DNA of 64,000 nucleotides from Xylogone sp. PMI_703 (Eukaryota > Ascomycota > Leotiomycetes), in the NCBI GenBank assembly GCA_021399445.1, contig JAJTUQ010000003.1, forward strand, positions 2,666,001-2,730,000, read 5' to 3'. The notes beneath the pieces are model-generated. The model saw only the letters and a program-made list of their open reading frames with translations, did no database searches and was not told the origin of the DNA. The translations under genes were made by a program, and so were the position numbers. Below, piece after piece: positions 1 to 15,612 of the stretch; the first letter of the stretch is position 1, and each line of letters starts with the position of its first letter.

Positions 1-3000
1 TCCTCTCTCCTGTCTTGGATCCTAATTTATCACCTGTGCGACTTTGGAGTCGTTTATTTTCTCCGATTGAGGTCTGGCTCCATTTGCCTGCGGTCTAGAT
101 CCTTCGAGCCCAGAGATCGCTACCGCACCGCCATACAGGACATGGCTCACCCACCACCCCTGCTGGCTGGCAGACGATTTGCCTCTGGCGAAAAAAAGGC
201 TAGGAGCGGGAGACCGGAGATCGAAACCATTCAGTACCACTACGGTGGGAGATGACTGGACCACAAATCTTGATCGCCTGCCCTGAAACTGCACCGATTT
301 CTTGAATCGCCTGGAAAGCCAGCCGTCCTGCGAAGGCCGGGGTGGGGAGAGAAAGATAGGCGAATGGAAAGACAAGCTGACACGACGTCTGGCGAATCCC
401 TCTTTTAACCGTGCATGAACCTCGAAGGACTGGATACGTTATGGGCCAGAGAAGAGACGCTGTTGACGGAGAGGTCCAGCTCCTGGAAAATCCCCATGGT
501 GCTCCCAGAGATGAGGAAGGAGCCATGTCATCGCACTTTGCCAGTGACGACAGATCGTCCTTTTGCTCTGTTCTTTTTCCCCCTATGGGGCTAGCTGCCA
601 GTATTTTACATGTGGACGCTCTCTTTTTACCTTGGCCCAGATGAACCATCCCAAACCCCAAAAACCCCAAATCCTGGGGAGCCAGAGACAAGAGGGAGAC
701 CCATCAGTCTGGTTATTGACAATCCTAGTTCGATGCACTAGGAAAGGATTAACCACCGCCATTACCGTGTATCTCATTAGGCCAAACGGCATCCCGAAAC
801 TGGCACCCAGAGACACCTCTCCATCTCTGTTTCTCCGCAGCCCAACAGACGCCCAGACTGCCCGTGGCTTGGGCACCGCTTCCACCACCACCGTGTGGCC
901 ATCTCGGGCGTTTCCCAAGACAGCAGTGATCAGCCTACCTTATTTTGGTCCCAGGCGAGGTCCCTTCATCCCTTCTGCTCGGCGTCGCTGCCATTGCTGC
1001 CATTTTTTTGCCCACGGCCCCAGAGTCACACGCGGTGGCTCTCTCCTCCTTTCTACACCGTACGGAATCCTCCTAGCGCGATCGGTGGTGGCCCAGGTTT
1101 GGGCTGGTTGGCTTGTTCGACACAACACCGTCAAGCGCGACATCTCCATGTCACGGTATCGATCTGATTCGACTGCCGGCGCAGCAACGGTCCTCCGAAA
1201 GCCAATCGCGTCCTCCATAAGATAGGCTCGCCCATTTGCCCCTTTGGAACAATAGTCATCATCGAATGATATCTCATTTGTTTTTTGGGGGCCTGGATTG
1301 CTGCAGAGCTCGTATCGTGAGCGCGTCTAGACCCTCTCGACTGTGCTGGACGTGTCGTGTCCCTCGCTTCGGTCAATTCAATCAATGTCTCGAGGGTGAA
1401 AGGTGACTTTACCGGTATTGTATTACTGTACACAGTAATATCGTTGGTCCAATAATCTGACAGGGAACTCATCGAACGGTACCGCGTCGTTTGTCCCGCA
1501 ATTTGCCTTTCAGCTTATCTTACAGAGCCTTCGGCAGCCGGCTAGTCTCATGCAGACGCTGGGCGCTCTCCCCCTACGCCAGCCTGGGCTAGTCAAACGC
1601 CCCTCTCCCAGCATATTGGGTCCCATGTCGTGTCTCACTTGCGAGCTTTTTTTCTGATTTTCACTGCTTTGCGCGTGCAGGTGGGAGCTGCAGAGCCTAT
1701 TTGCTTGGCGCTCACAATAGTGCAGAGCCTATTTGCTTGGCGCTCACAATAGTGCAGAGCATGCGGGGGGCGCGACCAGAGCTTCTGTTTCCGTCCCCCT
1801 CGAGTCCGCATGGGCCATCAACATGCTAAAGAGTGTTGCTGGGTGGCTCAGGGGGGAGCAGAAGCAAGATGTGGAAGCTTGCAATGTCCTGCTCGGTGCT
1901 GCCTGTCAGCCGTACGCGCTGCCTCCCGAAGCCTCACAGCGTTTACCAAGGAAAAAGCAGTCAACAGGAGGCAGAGCGAGTGCAGGCGACGGCGTGCAGG
2001 TGGAGCCAATCAGGGGCGGGGACTCCCTGAAGACTCGGAATCTCTACCGACCATTGCACGGCACAGTCAGACTAGACTGCAGTAGGAGAGTAGATATACA
2101 GTAACTTAGTGCTGTAATGCGGCAATCCCCTCAGATCCTGAACAGAGTATTACGGTACCGGTAGATCTTCCAAGCTCAAAAGACAGATAATTTACTGCAA
2201 AGCTGCTGTACCTGCGGGCAAAGGGAAGAAGGCACGGAGGCTGTCATAACAAGTCTTTGTTTGACCATCGCGAGGATTGTCTTTCCTCAGTAAAAGCGCA
2301 CTTTACTTTCCACGTCCCGTGTCGCGCTACGCAACCGACACAGCTCAGAAACAGCCTGCGAAAATACGACCCTGCAAGAACCTTGATTCAGATAAGATTT
2401 CAGCCATTTATTGATGTCCCCTGAGACATGCTGGAAGGCTTCCTTTTCCAGTCCAGTGCGGAATACCCGTATTGCTGTATAGAGGTGCTGTATAAAATAG
2501 CGAGGCATCCAATCAAGAGCTTCTTGTATCTTGCATGTCCCGTCGCAATGACTCCGTACGCGCTGAAGCAGCATGTCTCTTCCGGCCCAGTCCGAAACGA
2601 GGCCCCTTAGATTGTCATTTTAATTATGGAACAGCAACATCACATCACATCTAGCTATGATGACAACTACTGATAGTGATAAAATGAGATCTACAACAAA
2701 CCTGTTTCGGAAATGGTATTTTCTGTTTGCACTGTAATGCAGCACAGTACTGTAACTTACTGTACGATGTCGTGTCAATCAATTGCCAGGTTAATACTCT
2801 TTCAACTGCGTCTCGGTGTTTAGTCGGATTGTCAAACGCTTAACCACCACGCAGCAAACAGCTTTTCCCGTAGTTAACTGCCTAGGCGGCCCGATCTCAC
2901 CTCATCTTGATGCCATCCAGAAGCTAACAGACGTCACGGAGTCATGGACAACGCTCCTTACTGATCCATGCTTCCCACGTTGGTTACACAGTCGCACCAG

Positions 3001-6000
3001 ATCTGTGCGAGTCCCTCGATTTAAGAAATACAGTCAGATCAAGGGGGCCGGCCTGATACGGTACGGTGTGATGACTCCGGCTGCAGGAGTGCATCAAGAA
3101 ACGGGACGACTGCAGGATCTGAAATTGGAAATGGAATTAAAAAGGGGTCGTCTTATGTCAGCCCTCTTCTCCGCCTGGGTCACTTGCTCCTCACTGTTGC
3201 GGAATATCATCTTATCCTTCTGGTGGTGGTGTCGGGTTTATGACTGTACCCTTTGTCACATACCGTGCTGTCACGCTCTCCGCAGCTACGGTACGAGTAT
3301 ACGCGGCTCCTCACAAGTGCTTACACTCGCCCTGCACGAGTTATGGTACTTGTGGCACGAAATGCACAGCAGAGGGCCCCAGCGCTACTGTGGTGTGTAT
3401 TGAGGGGTCCATGGAAAGCCGCAACCGTCGGTGACTTGGCTGTATGGAAGGGCTAGGGTGGAATTGACTGGGGAGCTCGAGACTATTTGAATTGTGCTGC
3501 AAATGTGCTGCAGTAATGTCTCGATTGGAGATCCTAGCTGTTTTCTAGAAGCAGGAACTAATCAGTCCCAGCATACATCCCATAACTCTTGGTGTCGCTA
3601 TCCGCATGGGCTGGGCTAGGGTTCCTGGGGATGCTTACTGGAAGAACCGAGCTCGCAATATTCTACCAGTACTACTGTACCATACGGATGTACTCTTGCA
3701 GTGATATGTGTCTACGATATTGATCAACTCTGGCCAGACCAGTAAGCAGGTCGACGTCTACTGTAATAATGAAGGTCGTCGCAGCTATCGCACCGAATAA
3801 CGTCTAGGTCTAAAAGGGTCCTGCCTTTGGAGATTTGTTGGAGGAGCGGCTGGAGAAAGGCGCCCGCCAACGGCCCGACGTCTCGGACTTCCTCAAGCCA
3901 TTCCTGCGCCAAACCCTGCCGAACCCAACTGGTTTGTGCTGTACTGGACATGCAGCATTCGGTCCCAATACCACGTACCATTCATTCTACCAACCCGTTC
4001 TGGTCACTTGCTGCGAGTCGGTGGCAGAGGTACAAGCTCGAGAACTCCCAAGCCAGCGGTATCGAAGGTTTCTTGGTTGATTTGTGTGGCGCGAACTGGT
4101 GTTCCTCCCTCTCTCTCTCCATGCGCATCTCATCTCACCGCCGTTCAAGCAATCGCCCCGAAAACTCTCCAACTCCGGATCTTCCCTAAATCGTGCTGTA
4201 CAGCAATAATCTGCGAATTAGGAGCTGGGATACAGAGACCATTAGACAGGGCCCTGCTCTCTCTCGTCGTCGTCAACCTCAGCAGATCTTACGGCGCGAC
4301 TCTATAGACAGGCAGTCTAGATCGAGGCGTGCGAGGCTAAGACGACCAACGCAGAAGGTCGCAAGGAACGCCCATCCCCATCCCCCATGCGAAGGAGAAT
4401 CCTACCTCACTTCCTTTCCCCGAACCCATGGCTCCCTGAAAAAAAGAAGAGGCGGCGTGGTGTTTCTCTCCTCCGTACCAGCACCGTGCACACAAAGACG
4501 AAGTGGAATTTGCGCACGTGGCCATGCTTAGGAATTTCGGTCGTCCGTGTTCTAGAAGGAGCAAGGGAAAGGCTGGGCTGAACCTGAATGGAGACTCCAG
4601 TGGGCAGAAGCGCTACCATCCTGGCTAGCCTAGCCTAAGCAAACCTTTTTCTTTGTTTGTTTGCTTGAGGTTTTAGGCTTAACATGTGAGGATATTGACG
4701 CTTTTGGAAGGTACAACATGAGATTGTGCAAGTGTCCAGTCTCTCTTTTGACCTTTTTCTCAACATTTTCTCTCCTGCGCTTTTTTTCCCTTGAAAGGGT
4801 TTCATTGGAGCTAGGGGTGCATGCGCAGGGAGCTACCGGTACAGTACCTGTCTCTGTTCTTCCCAATAAGGTTACGAAGTGAAAAAACGCCATCTTTTCG
4901 GACCTTTTTTTCTTTTGCTTATCGTTCCTTCGCTCCTTTCTTTTTCCTTCATCCAATGCCATTTCCGGTTAATGAAAATGGTTGGGGAGAGAGAAAAAGA
5001 AAGGATCAACGAACACGCGGGGTGGGATTTTGTTGCCCTGTCTTGCCTTGTCTCGTCTGGTCTTAGATCCTTCGACACGTTCGTCAATCTATTGAAATGC
5101 GGTATTTTCGGGCATCTTTGTTTTACACTGTGTATGCATTTTATTCATTTTTGCCCTTTTTATTTTTATTTTTTTTTTTTCCATTTCTCGGACGTTTCTT
5201 CTTCTCCTTCCTGGCAAGAAGGAACAATAAATTCTGCAGCTGCTCTGCACTGCACTGTACATGCGGCAATGATAGACGCATGGCGCATACACCTCTTTGC
5301 TTTTTCCTTCCCACCCTTTCACATCCTATGCCTTTCTCGTTGGCTTTTGCATGTTGTTATGAAACTCGCATTGTAACCGCGGGAAGAAGGAAAATTTTAT
5401 AAGGTTACACGAACTTGATGCAATACTTTGATGTGCCTTTTCCCATTTTGGGAATCAGGCCCCCCTGCTAGTATTGACTGACTGGATCGCGGATGCATGG
5501 GGCGTCTGCAGTTAATGTTGATGTTGATGTCGTACTGCATGAGGCTGATAGTCTGGCTGCACGGTACTTTCTCCCTCAATTGAATACGCTGAAGGTGGTG
5601 GTCGCTCTACGATATCGTGGAGCTGTGGAAGCACGGAGATGCTCAATGCTGAAAATACAATGCTGCTGCTGTCACGTATTCGGGAGGGGATTTGCGCTTC
5701 AGTTGGTTTACTAATTCATGATTGTACTGTGCCGTTGTAGGCATATCAATGAGGCGTGGTTGGTGATAGATAGGAACTCTTTTTTACATGCATATGTGAT
5801 GAATTCTCGTGATATCTGTATATGGTCCAATATCTAGTCAATGTAACGTTCATGGTCATCTGGTTGGTTGCATCTGGTCTAAAGAGAGGCCCTTAGCCTA
5901 GATCTAGAGTCTTCTCTGTTCCTGAGAAATATTTCGCTCCTTTGAACTAGTCTGTAAGTAAGGAGTGTATATCCTTTCTATAATTGGATTTGCCGTCAGT

Positions 6001-6337
6001 TTTGATGTGGAAGTGGAAGGTATCTCTTTGCTTTACAAGGACGATAGTCCTCTTTCACAACAACTGCTAAGCCTCTGGCACTTTGTATGTTTATTTTTGA
6101 AGTTGTCATATACTCTACACTATTTTGCATAATCTGACTCCTCGTCCCCCCCTTTGGCATGATACTAATCGTACAATGGAAATGAAAAAGAAGTAGGTCT
6201 TCCCGCCTACCACTTGGTAGACTAAATAGATCGAGGGAATGTGAAGAAAAAAAGAAACGAGAAGATCCTTCAAAATGGAAGGATTGTGATTGGTACCAGT
6301 ATCGCTCCTCGATACTGGGACAAAGAAAAGAAAAGAA
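1..6337. other. Gene-free left flank
   Basis: I see no conserved protein, tRNA or rRNA in these 6.3 kb. The open frames present (the longest is about 220 codons) overlap on both strands, have low-complexity translations and show no exon/intron architecture like the real genes in this window. The stretch holds pyrimidine-rich tracts around 4.7-5.3 kb, one short tandem duplication at 1689-1760, and many short GTAC-containing words such as ggtaccgg and cagtactg. The right end is the 3' flank of the Gin4-like kinase gene. Confidence 0.6.
1689..1760. repeat. 32-bp tandem duplication (2.25 copies)
   Basis: A 32-bp unit beginning tgcagagcctatttgcttgg occupies 1689-1720 and is repeated without change at 1721-1752. 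The first 8 bases of a third copy follow at 1753-1760. The identical copies suggest a recent duplication. No gene overlaps it. Confidence 0.9.
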
Positions 6338-9300
6338 TCAAGCAGCCTTCAAAGTCTGCACCATCATCTCCTTCTTGTGCTCATCCATGACGAGGTATCC
6401 CCGACACTTGAGGACCATCTCCAGGGTTTCCACGACTTTGTAGAAACTACTTGCCGCTCCCCTCTCCTGCGTGAACTTTGCGATGCTAAGATGGGATCTT
6501 TTGCCGTGCTCGACGATCGTCATGACTTCTCCTGCGAAAGAGACTTCTTTCATTCCGAGATCTAGAAACATTTTCTCTGTTAGCGGATCCATTACGGAAT
6601 GATTGATTGACTGGTTTTATGATTTAGCCAGGGTGGGGGGAGGGAATCCTTACAATTCTTTGCACCAACTTTGCCAAATACAATGTTTCTTTCCTTGTCG
6701 ACTTGGATGTCTCGAACACCGTACTGTCTCCAGTCTCTTAGGATCTGAGTGATCTCGCGTCGAGCTTGGCGCTTTGGAAGAGTCATGCAGATGTATCCGC
6801 ACGCGGGCTTGACATTGAACAATCGGGCGATCCAACTCTGGCGAGGCTCGATCTGTCTTGCTCTGATAGCTTCTGGATCTATGAACTCGGAAGAATTGCT
6901 GGAGTGGTAACGTATCGTAGACTGGTCGGTCGTCGTATGTGTATCTTCGAAACGGTAATTTGCTAGTCACTGGTGGTTAATATGGAAGGCTGGGGAGCTA
7001 TTAGGGCTAATACCTTGCTTGTGTCTGTTTCTATTTCTTCTAAAGAATTTCCTGAACCGAAACCTCTTCGTTTTCCTTACCGGACTGGAAACTACTTCTT
7101 CTGTATGGACACTGGTAGAAAGCGAACCGGACACAGTCTGTCCTCCTGTTGATACCTGATCTTTGTTCTCAATAGAACCCTTTGAATTCCGTTTAAACAT
7201 GTTCGGAAATTTTGGAATGCTTCTGTCTCTAGTTATCTGATCACCACTGGTATGGCCTTGAGGTATATGTGTTGGAGGTTGAACGGTATTTGAGAGATGA
7301 TCATGCTTATACTGCTGGCTTTCTCTAGTCTCGTTACCGTTATATGGTATGCCAGCAGAATCAGAATTTAGCCCGCTGTACGAAGAATGGACCTGGGACT
7401 TGATCTTTCGAATTGTCAATGGTGCTGGCATTTTGACGGGGCTGAGTTGTGGTGATGGGTTGACTACTCGAATAGTGTTCTGAGCAGCGGATGTTGTGTT
7501 AGATCCATAGCCACGATATCGTCTCTCCTTGACGGGCGTTTGTGGAAGTGGATTAGATACAGCTCGTTGGCCGGCAGACTTGTTTGGAGACACTTCTTGA
7601 ATAGGGTCTAACTCCGACTTCGGTCTGGCATATCCTGGCTCTGTTGGGGCAGAGAAGTTTCGATATCTAGTGGTACCCTGGCTGATGGGCCGTTCGGACT
7701 GCATGAGACTCTCAATATGGGTAACCATCCTATCAAGGTATTGAGGAGAGCCATCTGTACCAGCTGACCTACGAATCTCTGCTTGTTGTCGTGCCTTTAC
7801 GAGTTCCAACCTCAATGACTCGGTGCAAACTGGTGGCGGTGGTAAAGGTCTGATATCAAATACGGAATGATTGGTACGCTGGTGTGTTCTGACATGCTGA
7901 GCTGGGGTTTTCTGTGAGAGATCATTAAGACTGAGACTGTGATCGAAGGAAGATAATGGGCTCTCCGTAAATAGTAGATTATCAGTGCTACTGATGCTTG
8001 ATATTACTGATGATTTATTAAATGCTTTGTCGCAGATCTTAGCCAAGCTGCTGCTCAGTTGCCGCATGTCTTCTGTCCACAATTGACTCGGCTCCGGTTT
8101 TGTCTGGGCTGAGTAGTTTACTGGGGCAGAAACAACTCTTAAATTACTTCTTGCACCATTGATCGCGTCCACATCATTGCTATGAGATCTCTGGATTTTG
8201 CTTTGTTGAGCATCACCGGTGGTTCTTGTTTCGGTGTTGGTAGAACGACGGTTGATATTTTGGAAGCTAACTCCACGTCTGTGACCGACCGTAGCCCGTA
8301 CATGGACAGAACTACCAAGACTCTGGACAGAGTTTGTTAATGAGCTCCGCGTTGACAGCCTGCGACTGGAAGTTGGCACTCGTAGATGACCCCTATTTCG
8401 GGTAACAGAGTCTGCAATAGATGCTCCGGTTGTCGACAAGGACCCACGAACATTATTGCGGGTATTCTCTCTTTTCTCAACTACATTAACCTTTGCAAAA
8501 CCCCTGTCTTCTTGATATCGAAGTTGTTCTCGACGTGATGTAACAAACGAATCATAGCTTGTCTCCGCTCCTACCACATTACTAAAAACCGTAAACCTTG
8601 AAACATGACGACCATGGCCCCCGGTATTTGGACGAGGAAACTGGGAAGTTGAATATGCCTTGGTCATGGTTGATGGCCGTGCATGATGATAATCACTGCT
8701 GGAATATCCCAGATAGGGAATATAGTTTTCCAGTTGAGCCTCTCGATGTTTCAGCAAAAGACCAAAGAATACCTTTTGATCATTTGGGCTTGACGGAAAT
8801 TGGTTAGAATACCATATGTTAATTTATACGTCTCGGAAGAAGGATGGACTCACTGCTTGCTAAGTAGTTTGTTGATGATATCCTCTTCTTTGAGGGTATG
8901 CCACATGGCTCGTAAGTTACGTAACAGATCTCGATCAATATCCTCTCTTCTGTATACGTAGCTTCCACATTCTTGGACATTTGGATAGTTAGGCACTCGA
9001 CCGCCGCCATAGTTATCAAGATAATCGTATTTTCGTAGAAGAGGATGGTTCCATATCAGAGGCATTGTGATTCTGTCCTTCGGGTTGACTTGTAGCATCT
9101 TCCGGATCAGGTCTGCTGCTTCAGGCGAAAAATGAGGTATCATCTCAAAACTTCCTTTCTTGATTCTGGCTAATAGCACTTGCATCCAATCCTTAATATT
9201 GGAGTCCACATCGAATGGCAGCCTTCCAGCAAGAGTAGCATAGAGTATCACACCCATACTCCAAATATCGACCTTATCACCACGATAGCTGGCTCCTCGA

Positions 9301-10286
9301 ATGAGTTCAGGAGCCGCATAATGAGGGCTTCCACATGAAGTTTTGAGCTTGTGATCCGGGCTCTGGTGCAATGCAGCCATGCCAAAATCAGCTATTTTGA
9401 TGTCGAGGTCTTTGGTTAACAGAATATTTTCCGGTTTCAGGTCTCGATGACAGATATTGAAGGAATGACAGTAGCCAACAGCGCTTATCATCTGTCGAAA
9501 ATACTTTATTGCTTCCTCCTCCTCCAACCTCCCGTTTGTGCTAATATGATCGAAAAGCTCCCCGTTGTCGACATATTCTAGTACAAGATATCTAAATAAC
9601 ATCAGCTTTGCCTCGAGGAAATGAGAGGGTACTCACATCTCTGTCCGATTCTCCCAAATGTCGAAGAGCTTGATGATATTTGGATGTTGGATTAATTTCA
9701 TAATTGCGACCTCGCGTTCAATTCCTATGGGCATTCGTCTAAAGCCATAATCCGGAGCGGATATATTTGCTTCTGCTTTATCAAATGCTGCAAGACTACC
9801 AGCCTGTGACATTTGTGCGTTTTTCTTTTGGACTATCTTGATTGCAGCTTCTTGTCCTGTGAGAACATGCCTTGCTAATCGAACTCGAGCGGTCGCACCC
9901 TTCCCTAAGGTTTTACCCAATTTCCACGGCCCAATTGCTGCTTTAATTCCCTTTCCATCTGACCGGTTGGAGGTCGTTGAGATTTGAGAATTTCTCTTTG
10001 ACTGTACTCCATCATCCTTCGATGTTGTATAGGGTTGTGGATCGACTGTGTTGAAGATTGGCGGCCCCTCTAAGTTTCCGGAGTTGTCAGGGGCCCTCGT
10101 TGGCACATAGTAGCGTGAAGATTTTCCAGGTCTGAAGCCTTCACTACATTGGGGGTTCTCATTTTGAGTGAGAAGAGGACTTCTCGATGATCGTATTGGA
10201 GCTTGTTGACAGTTGTTGACGCGCCGAGTGGCTTCAGACAAGGGCTGGCGATTCAGCGATGGCTGGGCATGCTGTTGGTTTCTCAT
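6338..10286 (-). CDS. Gin4/Hsl1/Kcc4-family septin-associated protein kinase
   Basis: Predicted 1225-aa Ser/Thr kinase of the Nim1-related Gin4/Hsl1/Kcc4 (fission yeast Cdr2) family, which acts at the septin cortex to control morphogenesis and mitotic entry. There are five exons: 10286-9637, 9591-8854, 8788-7014, 6944-6654 and 6561-6338. All joins keep frame and the introns are 45, 65, 69 and 92 nt. The kinase domain spans roughly residues 119-405. It has the glycine loop GKGATARV, the AIK lysine, HRDLKPEN near residue 266, DFG near 287 and the AAPE segment. A long Ser/Thr-rich, basic, low-complexity middle region follows, as is usual for this family. The last two exons encode a compact mixed alpha/beta tail (AKN-YLGMKEVSF, then TIVEHGKRSH) placed where Gin4-type kinases carry a KA1-like membrane-binding domain. 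The start is the first ATG before the conserved region. I am sure of the family but not of which yeast paralogue it matches best. Confidence 0.88.
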
Positions 10287-11458
10287 ATTGATAGAAGCTT
10301 GTAGTAGGTATGTTGCATATTCAGCGTGGATGTTTTTTGTACGATCTTTTTCTTTGTTGCACTTTCGACTGCAATGCGGAGAAACAGGTTAATTGGAATG
10401 CATGCAAACTCCAGAAATGTACCTATTCCTATAATGTAGATGTTAGGTGAGGCTATAGTTGCAGAGAGATGGCTTCACTCAGTCCAGCGCATATCAGGTA
10501 TCCGCTGTGATCAGAAGTAGAATAAAGATAGCTTACCTTAGAGCCAATGTATTCCGAAAGAGAGTACAAGCAATGGAGTTTCTAGCACTGGCTATCCAGC
10601 TTATGGAGGGTGAAAGCAGGTGTGGTATTTTCAAGTCAAAGGCCGTATCTTGGCACGCACAGAAACTAAGTCATAGCGGACACAGAAGAATATCACACCA
10701 CATGCTCATAGCGAACTCAAAAATCTTGCAAAATAAAAGCTGCACCATAACCATAGCCACAATTGGACTGTTTATTCATGGCCTAGCTGTTTATACTTCA
10801 AATCAAAGGCAATGTTTTTTAAGCTAAATTTAATGGAGAACAAGGCAAGACTTACTTCATTTTCTATGTTGAATATCAAGCGTGATACTGTAGATTGAAC
10901 ACAGACATACTCACTTGAGGTGCTGATGGTATAACAAGAAAAGCAAGGGATAGAAGGGACTGGATCTATCTCTGTTATCCCAGAGATTGAACTTTACAAT
11001 GACTCTGAACCAGATGAGATAGCTACTGGATAAAAGCGAGAACAAGAAAACGAGTTAAATTTTACCTTCGAAACTAGCAAGTCACGAAAACAATTCTCTT
11101 GAAGATTTTCTTGGTAGGTAGACAGAACTTGATGGAAAGAGCCACAGAGAGATTCTTTCATGGAACAGTCCCAGGAGTTAAAAGTATGAAATATTTTCTT
11201 GCATAGCCCTTTTTGTAGATCGGGGTCGAATACTGGATTTCACAACAAAAAGCTGGGCTGCAATAATACCTCTTTGCAAGTATCCATGGTCAAAGATATC
11301 TATCCTCAGGTACGCCAAGGTGTCAACTAAAAACACTTTAGAGGGGTGTACTAGCCGAACCCTGCAGACGCGTCCGTCGCGCGTCAAAGGCGCCAAGATT
11401 ATTCAACATTCAGCAGTTCGAGTCCCGACAAAGCGCCATATCAACTGATAGAGAAGGG
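10287..11458. other. Divergent promoter between Gin4-like kinase and SMC5
   Basis: The two genes are transcribed away from each other, so this 1.17-kb spacer should hold both promoters and leaders. I see no conserved ORF. The SMC5-proximal end is locally GC-rich and carries the MluI-box motif described separately. Confidence 0.6.
11368..11387. promoter_or_regulatory. MluI cell-cycle box-like motifs upstream of SMC5
   Basis: A palindromic ACGCGT lies at 11368-11373, about 90 bp before the SMC5 start. Immediately downstream is a second ACGCG core read on the minus strand (cgcgcgtca on the plus strand). In fungi ACGCG(T) is the MBF (Mbp1/Swi6) target in promoters of S-phase and DNA-repair genes. 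Binding here is inferred from the motif and its position only. Confidence 0.45.
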
Positions 11459-15038
<3,580 letters not shown>

Positions 15039-15457
15039 TGAGCTGATGGCAGCGCTCTCTCTCCGCATTTGCCTTAATTGGCTCTTTGTTACACATCAAA
15101 AGGATGTGGTATTCCTTTAGCCTGTACGATATGAGGAACCTTGGGAAAAGTTGGTGTTTGGCGTCATTGAGGTCTCTATAGGTGATACCATGGAGGACAG
15201 CGAGTGAGTTTATGGGTAGGACTTGGGAGGATAATGTGGTCAATCGGGAAGCGATCTACGGGGTCTATATCTTGGGAATTGAGGGCATAGTGTTTTCATA
15301 TCCCCTTTTTTATAGATAGTTAAATGGCTGCTATGTAAGACATAAAATCGAGAACACCGTAAGACCTCGAGAGGTACGCTGGTGCACAGCCGCACGTGAT
15401 CCAGCCGAATTAATTAAAGTATATAAGCTAAGACAAGCTGCAGTTCACTAACAACTG
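15039..15457. other. Spacer between SMC5 and tRNA-Gly
   Basis: This is the SMC5 3' flank followed by the 5' flank of the tRNA gene. No ORF with recognisable similarity is present. Confidence 0.6.
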
Positions 15458-15596
15458 GCTTCCGTGGTCCAATGGTTAGGATTCCACCCTTCCATATCAA
15501 TGATAGGTGGAGGTTAGTCTATTTAATACAAACTTTGTAATATACTCATACTTACATTTACACTATCAGGTTCGTGTTCGATTCACGGCGGTTGCA
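15458..15596 (+). tRNA. tRNA-Gly (anticodon TCC) with anticodon intron and variable-loop insertion
   Basis: Folded by hand. Acceptor 5' strand is gcttccg (15458-15464). The A box tggtccaatgg is at 15465-15475. The anticodon stem is ccacc (15484-15488) with ggtgg (15506-15510), and anticodon TCC is at 15491-15493. The T stem-loop is tcgtg-ttcgatt-cacgg (15572-15588), followed by acceptor 3' strand cggttgc (15589-15595) and discriminator A at 15596. Two insertions interrupt it. The first is 10 nt after position 37 (15495-15504), the normal tRNA-intron site. The second is 57 nt in the variable loop (15513-15569), which starts GTTAGT and ends ATCAG. Removing both leaves a standard 72-nt tRNA. Two adjacent T-T mismatches (15460/15593 and 15461/15592) weaken the acceptor stem, so this may be a decaying or non-functional copy. 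No run of four T's occurs inside. Confidence 0.8.
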
Positions 15597-15604
15597 TCCA
15601 CAAA

Positions 15605-15612
15605 TTTTTTTT
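15605..15612 (+). terminator. Pol III terminator of tRNA-Gly
   Basis: A run of eight T's begins 9 bp after the tRNA 3' end. This is the usual RNA polymerase III stop signal and supports transcription of the locus as a tRNA. Confidence 0.75.

Noticed and set aside
563..1225. 220-codon plus-strand ORF
   Set aside because: It overlaps ORFs on both strands, its composition is simple-sequence and no domain is visible.
2816..3403. 195-codon ORF in the left spacer
   Set aside because: It begins at GTG with no ATG nearby, has no intron-like structure and no recognisable motif.
11400..11435. B-box-like ttcgagtcc suggesting a second tRNA
   Set aside because: No A box, anticodon arm or acceptor pairing could be built around it, and it lies in the SMC5 leader.
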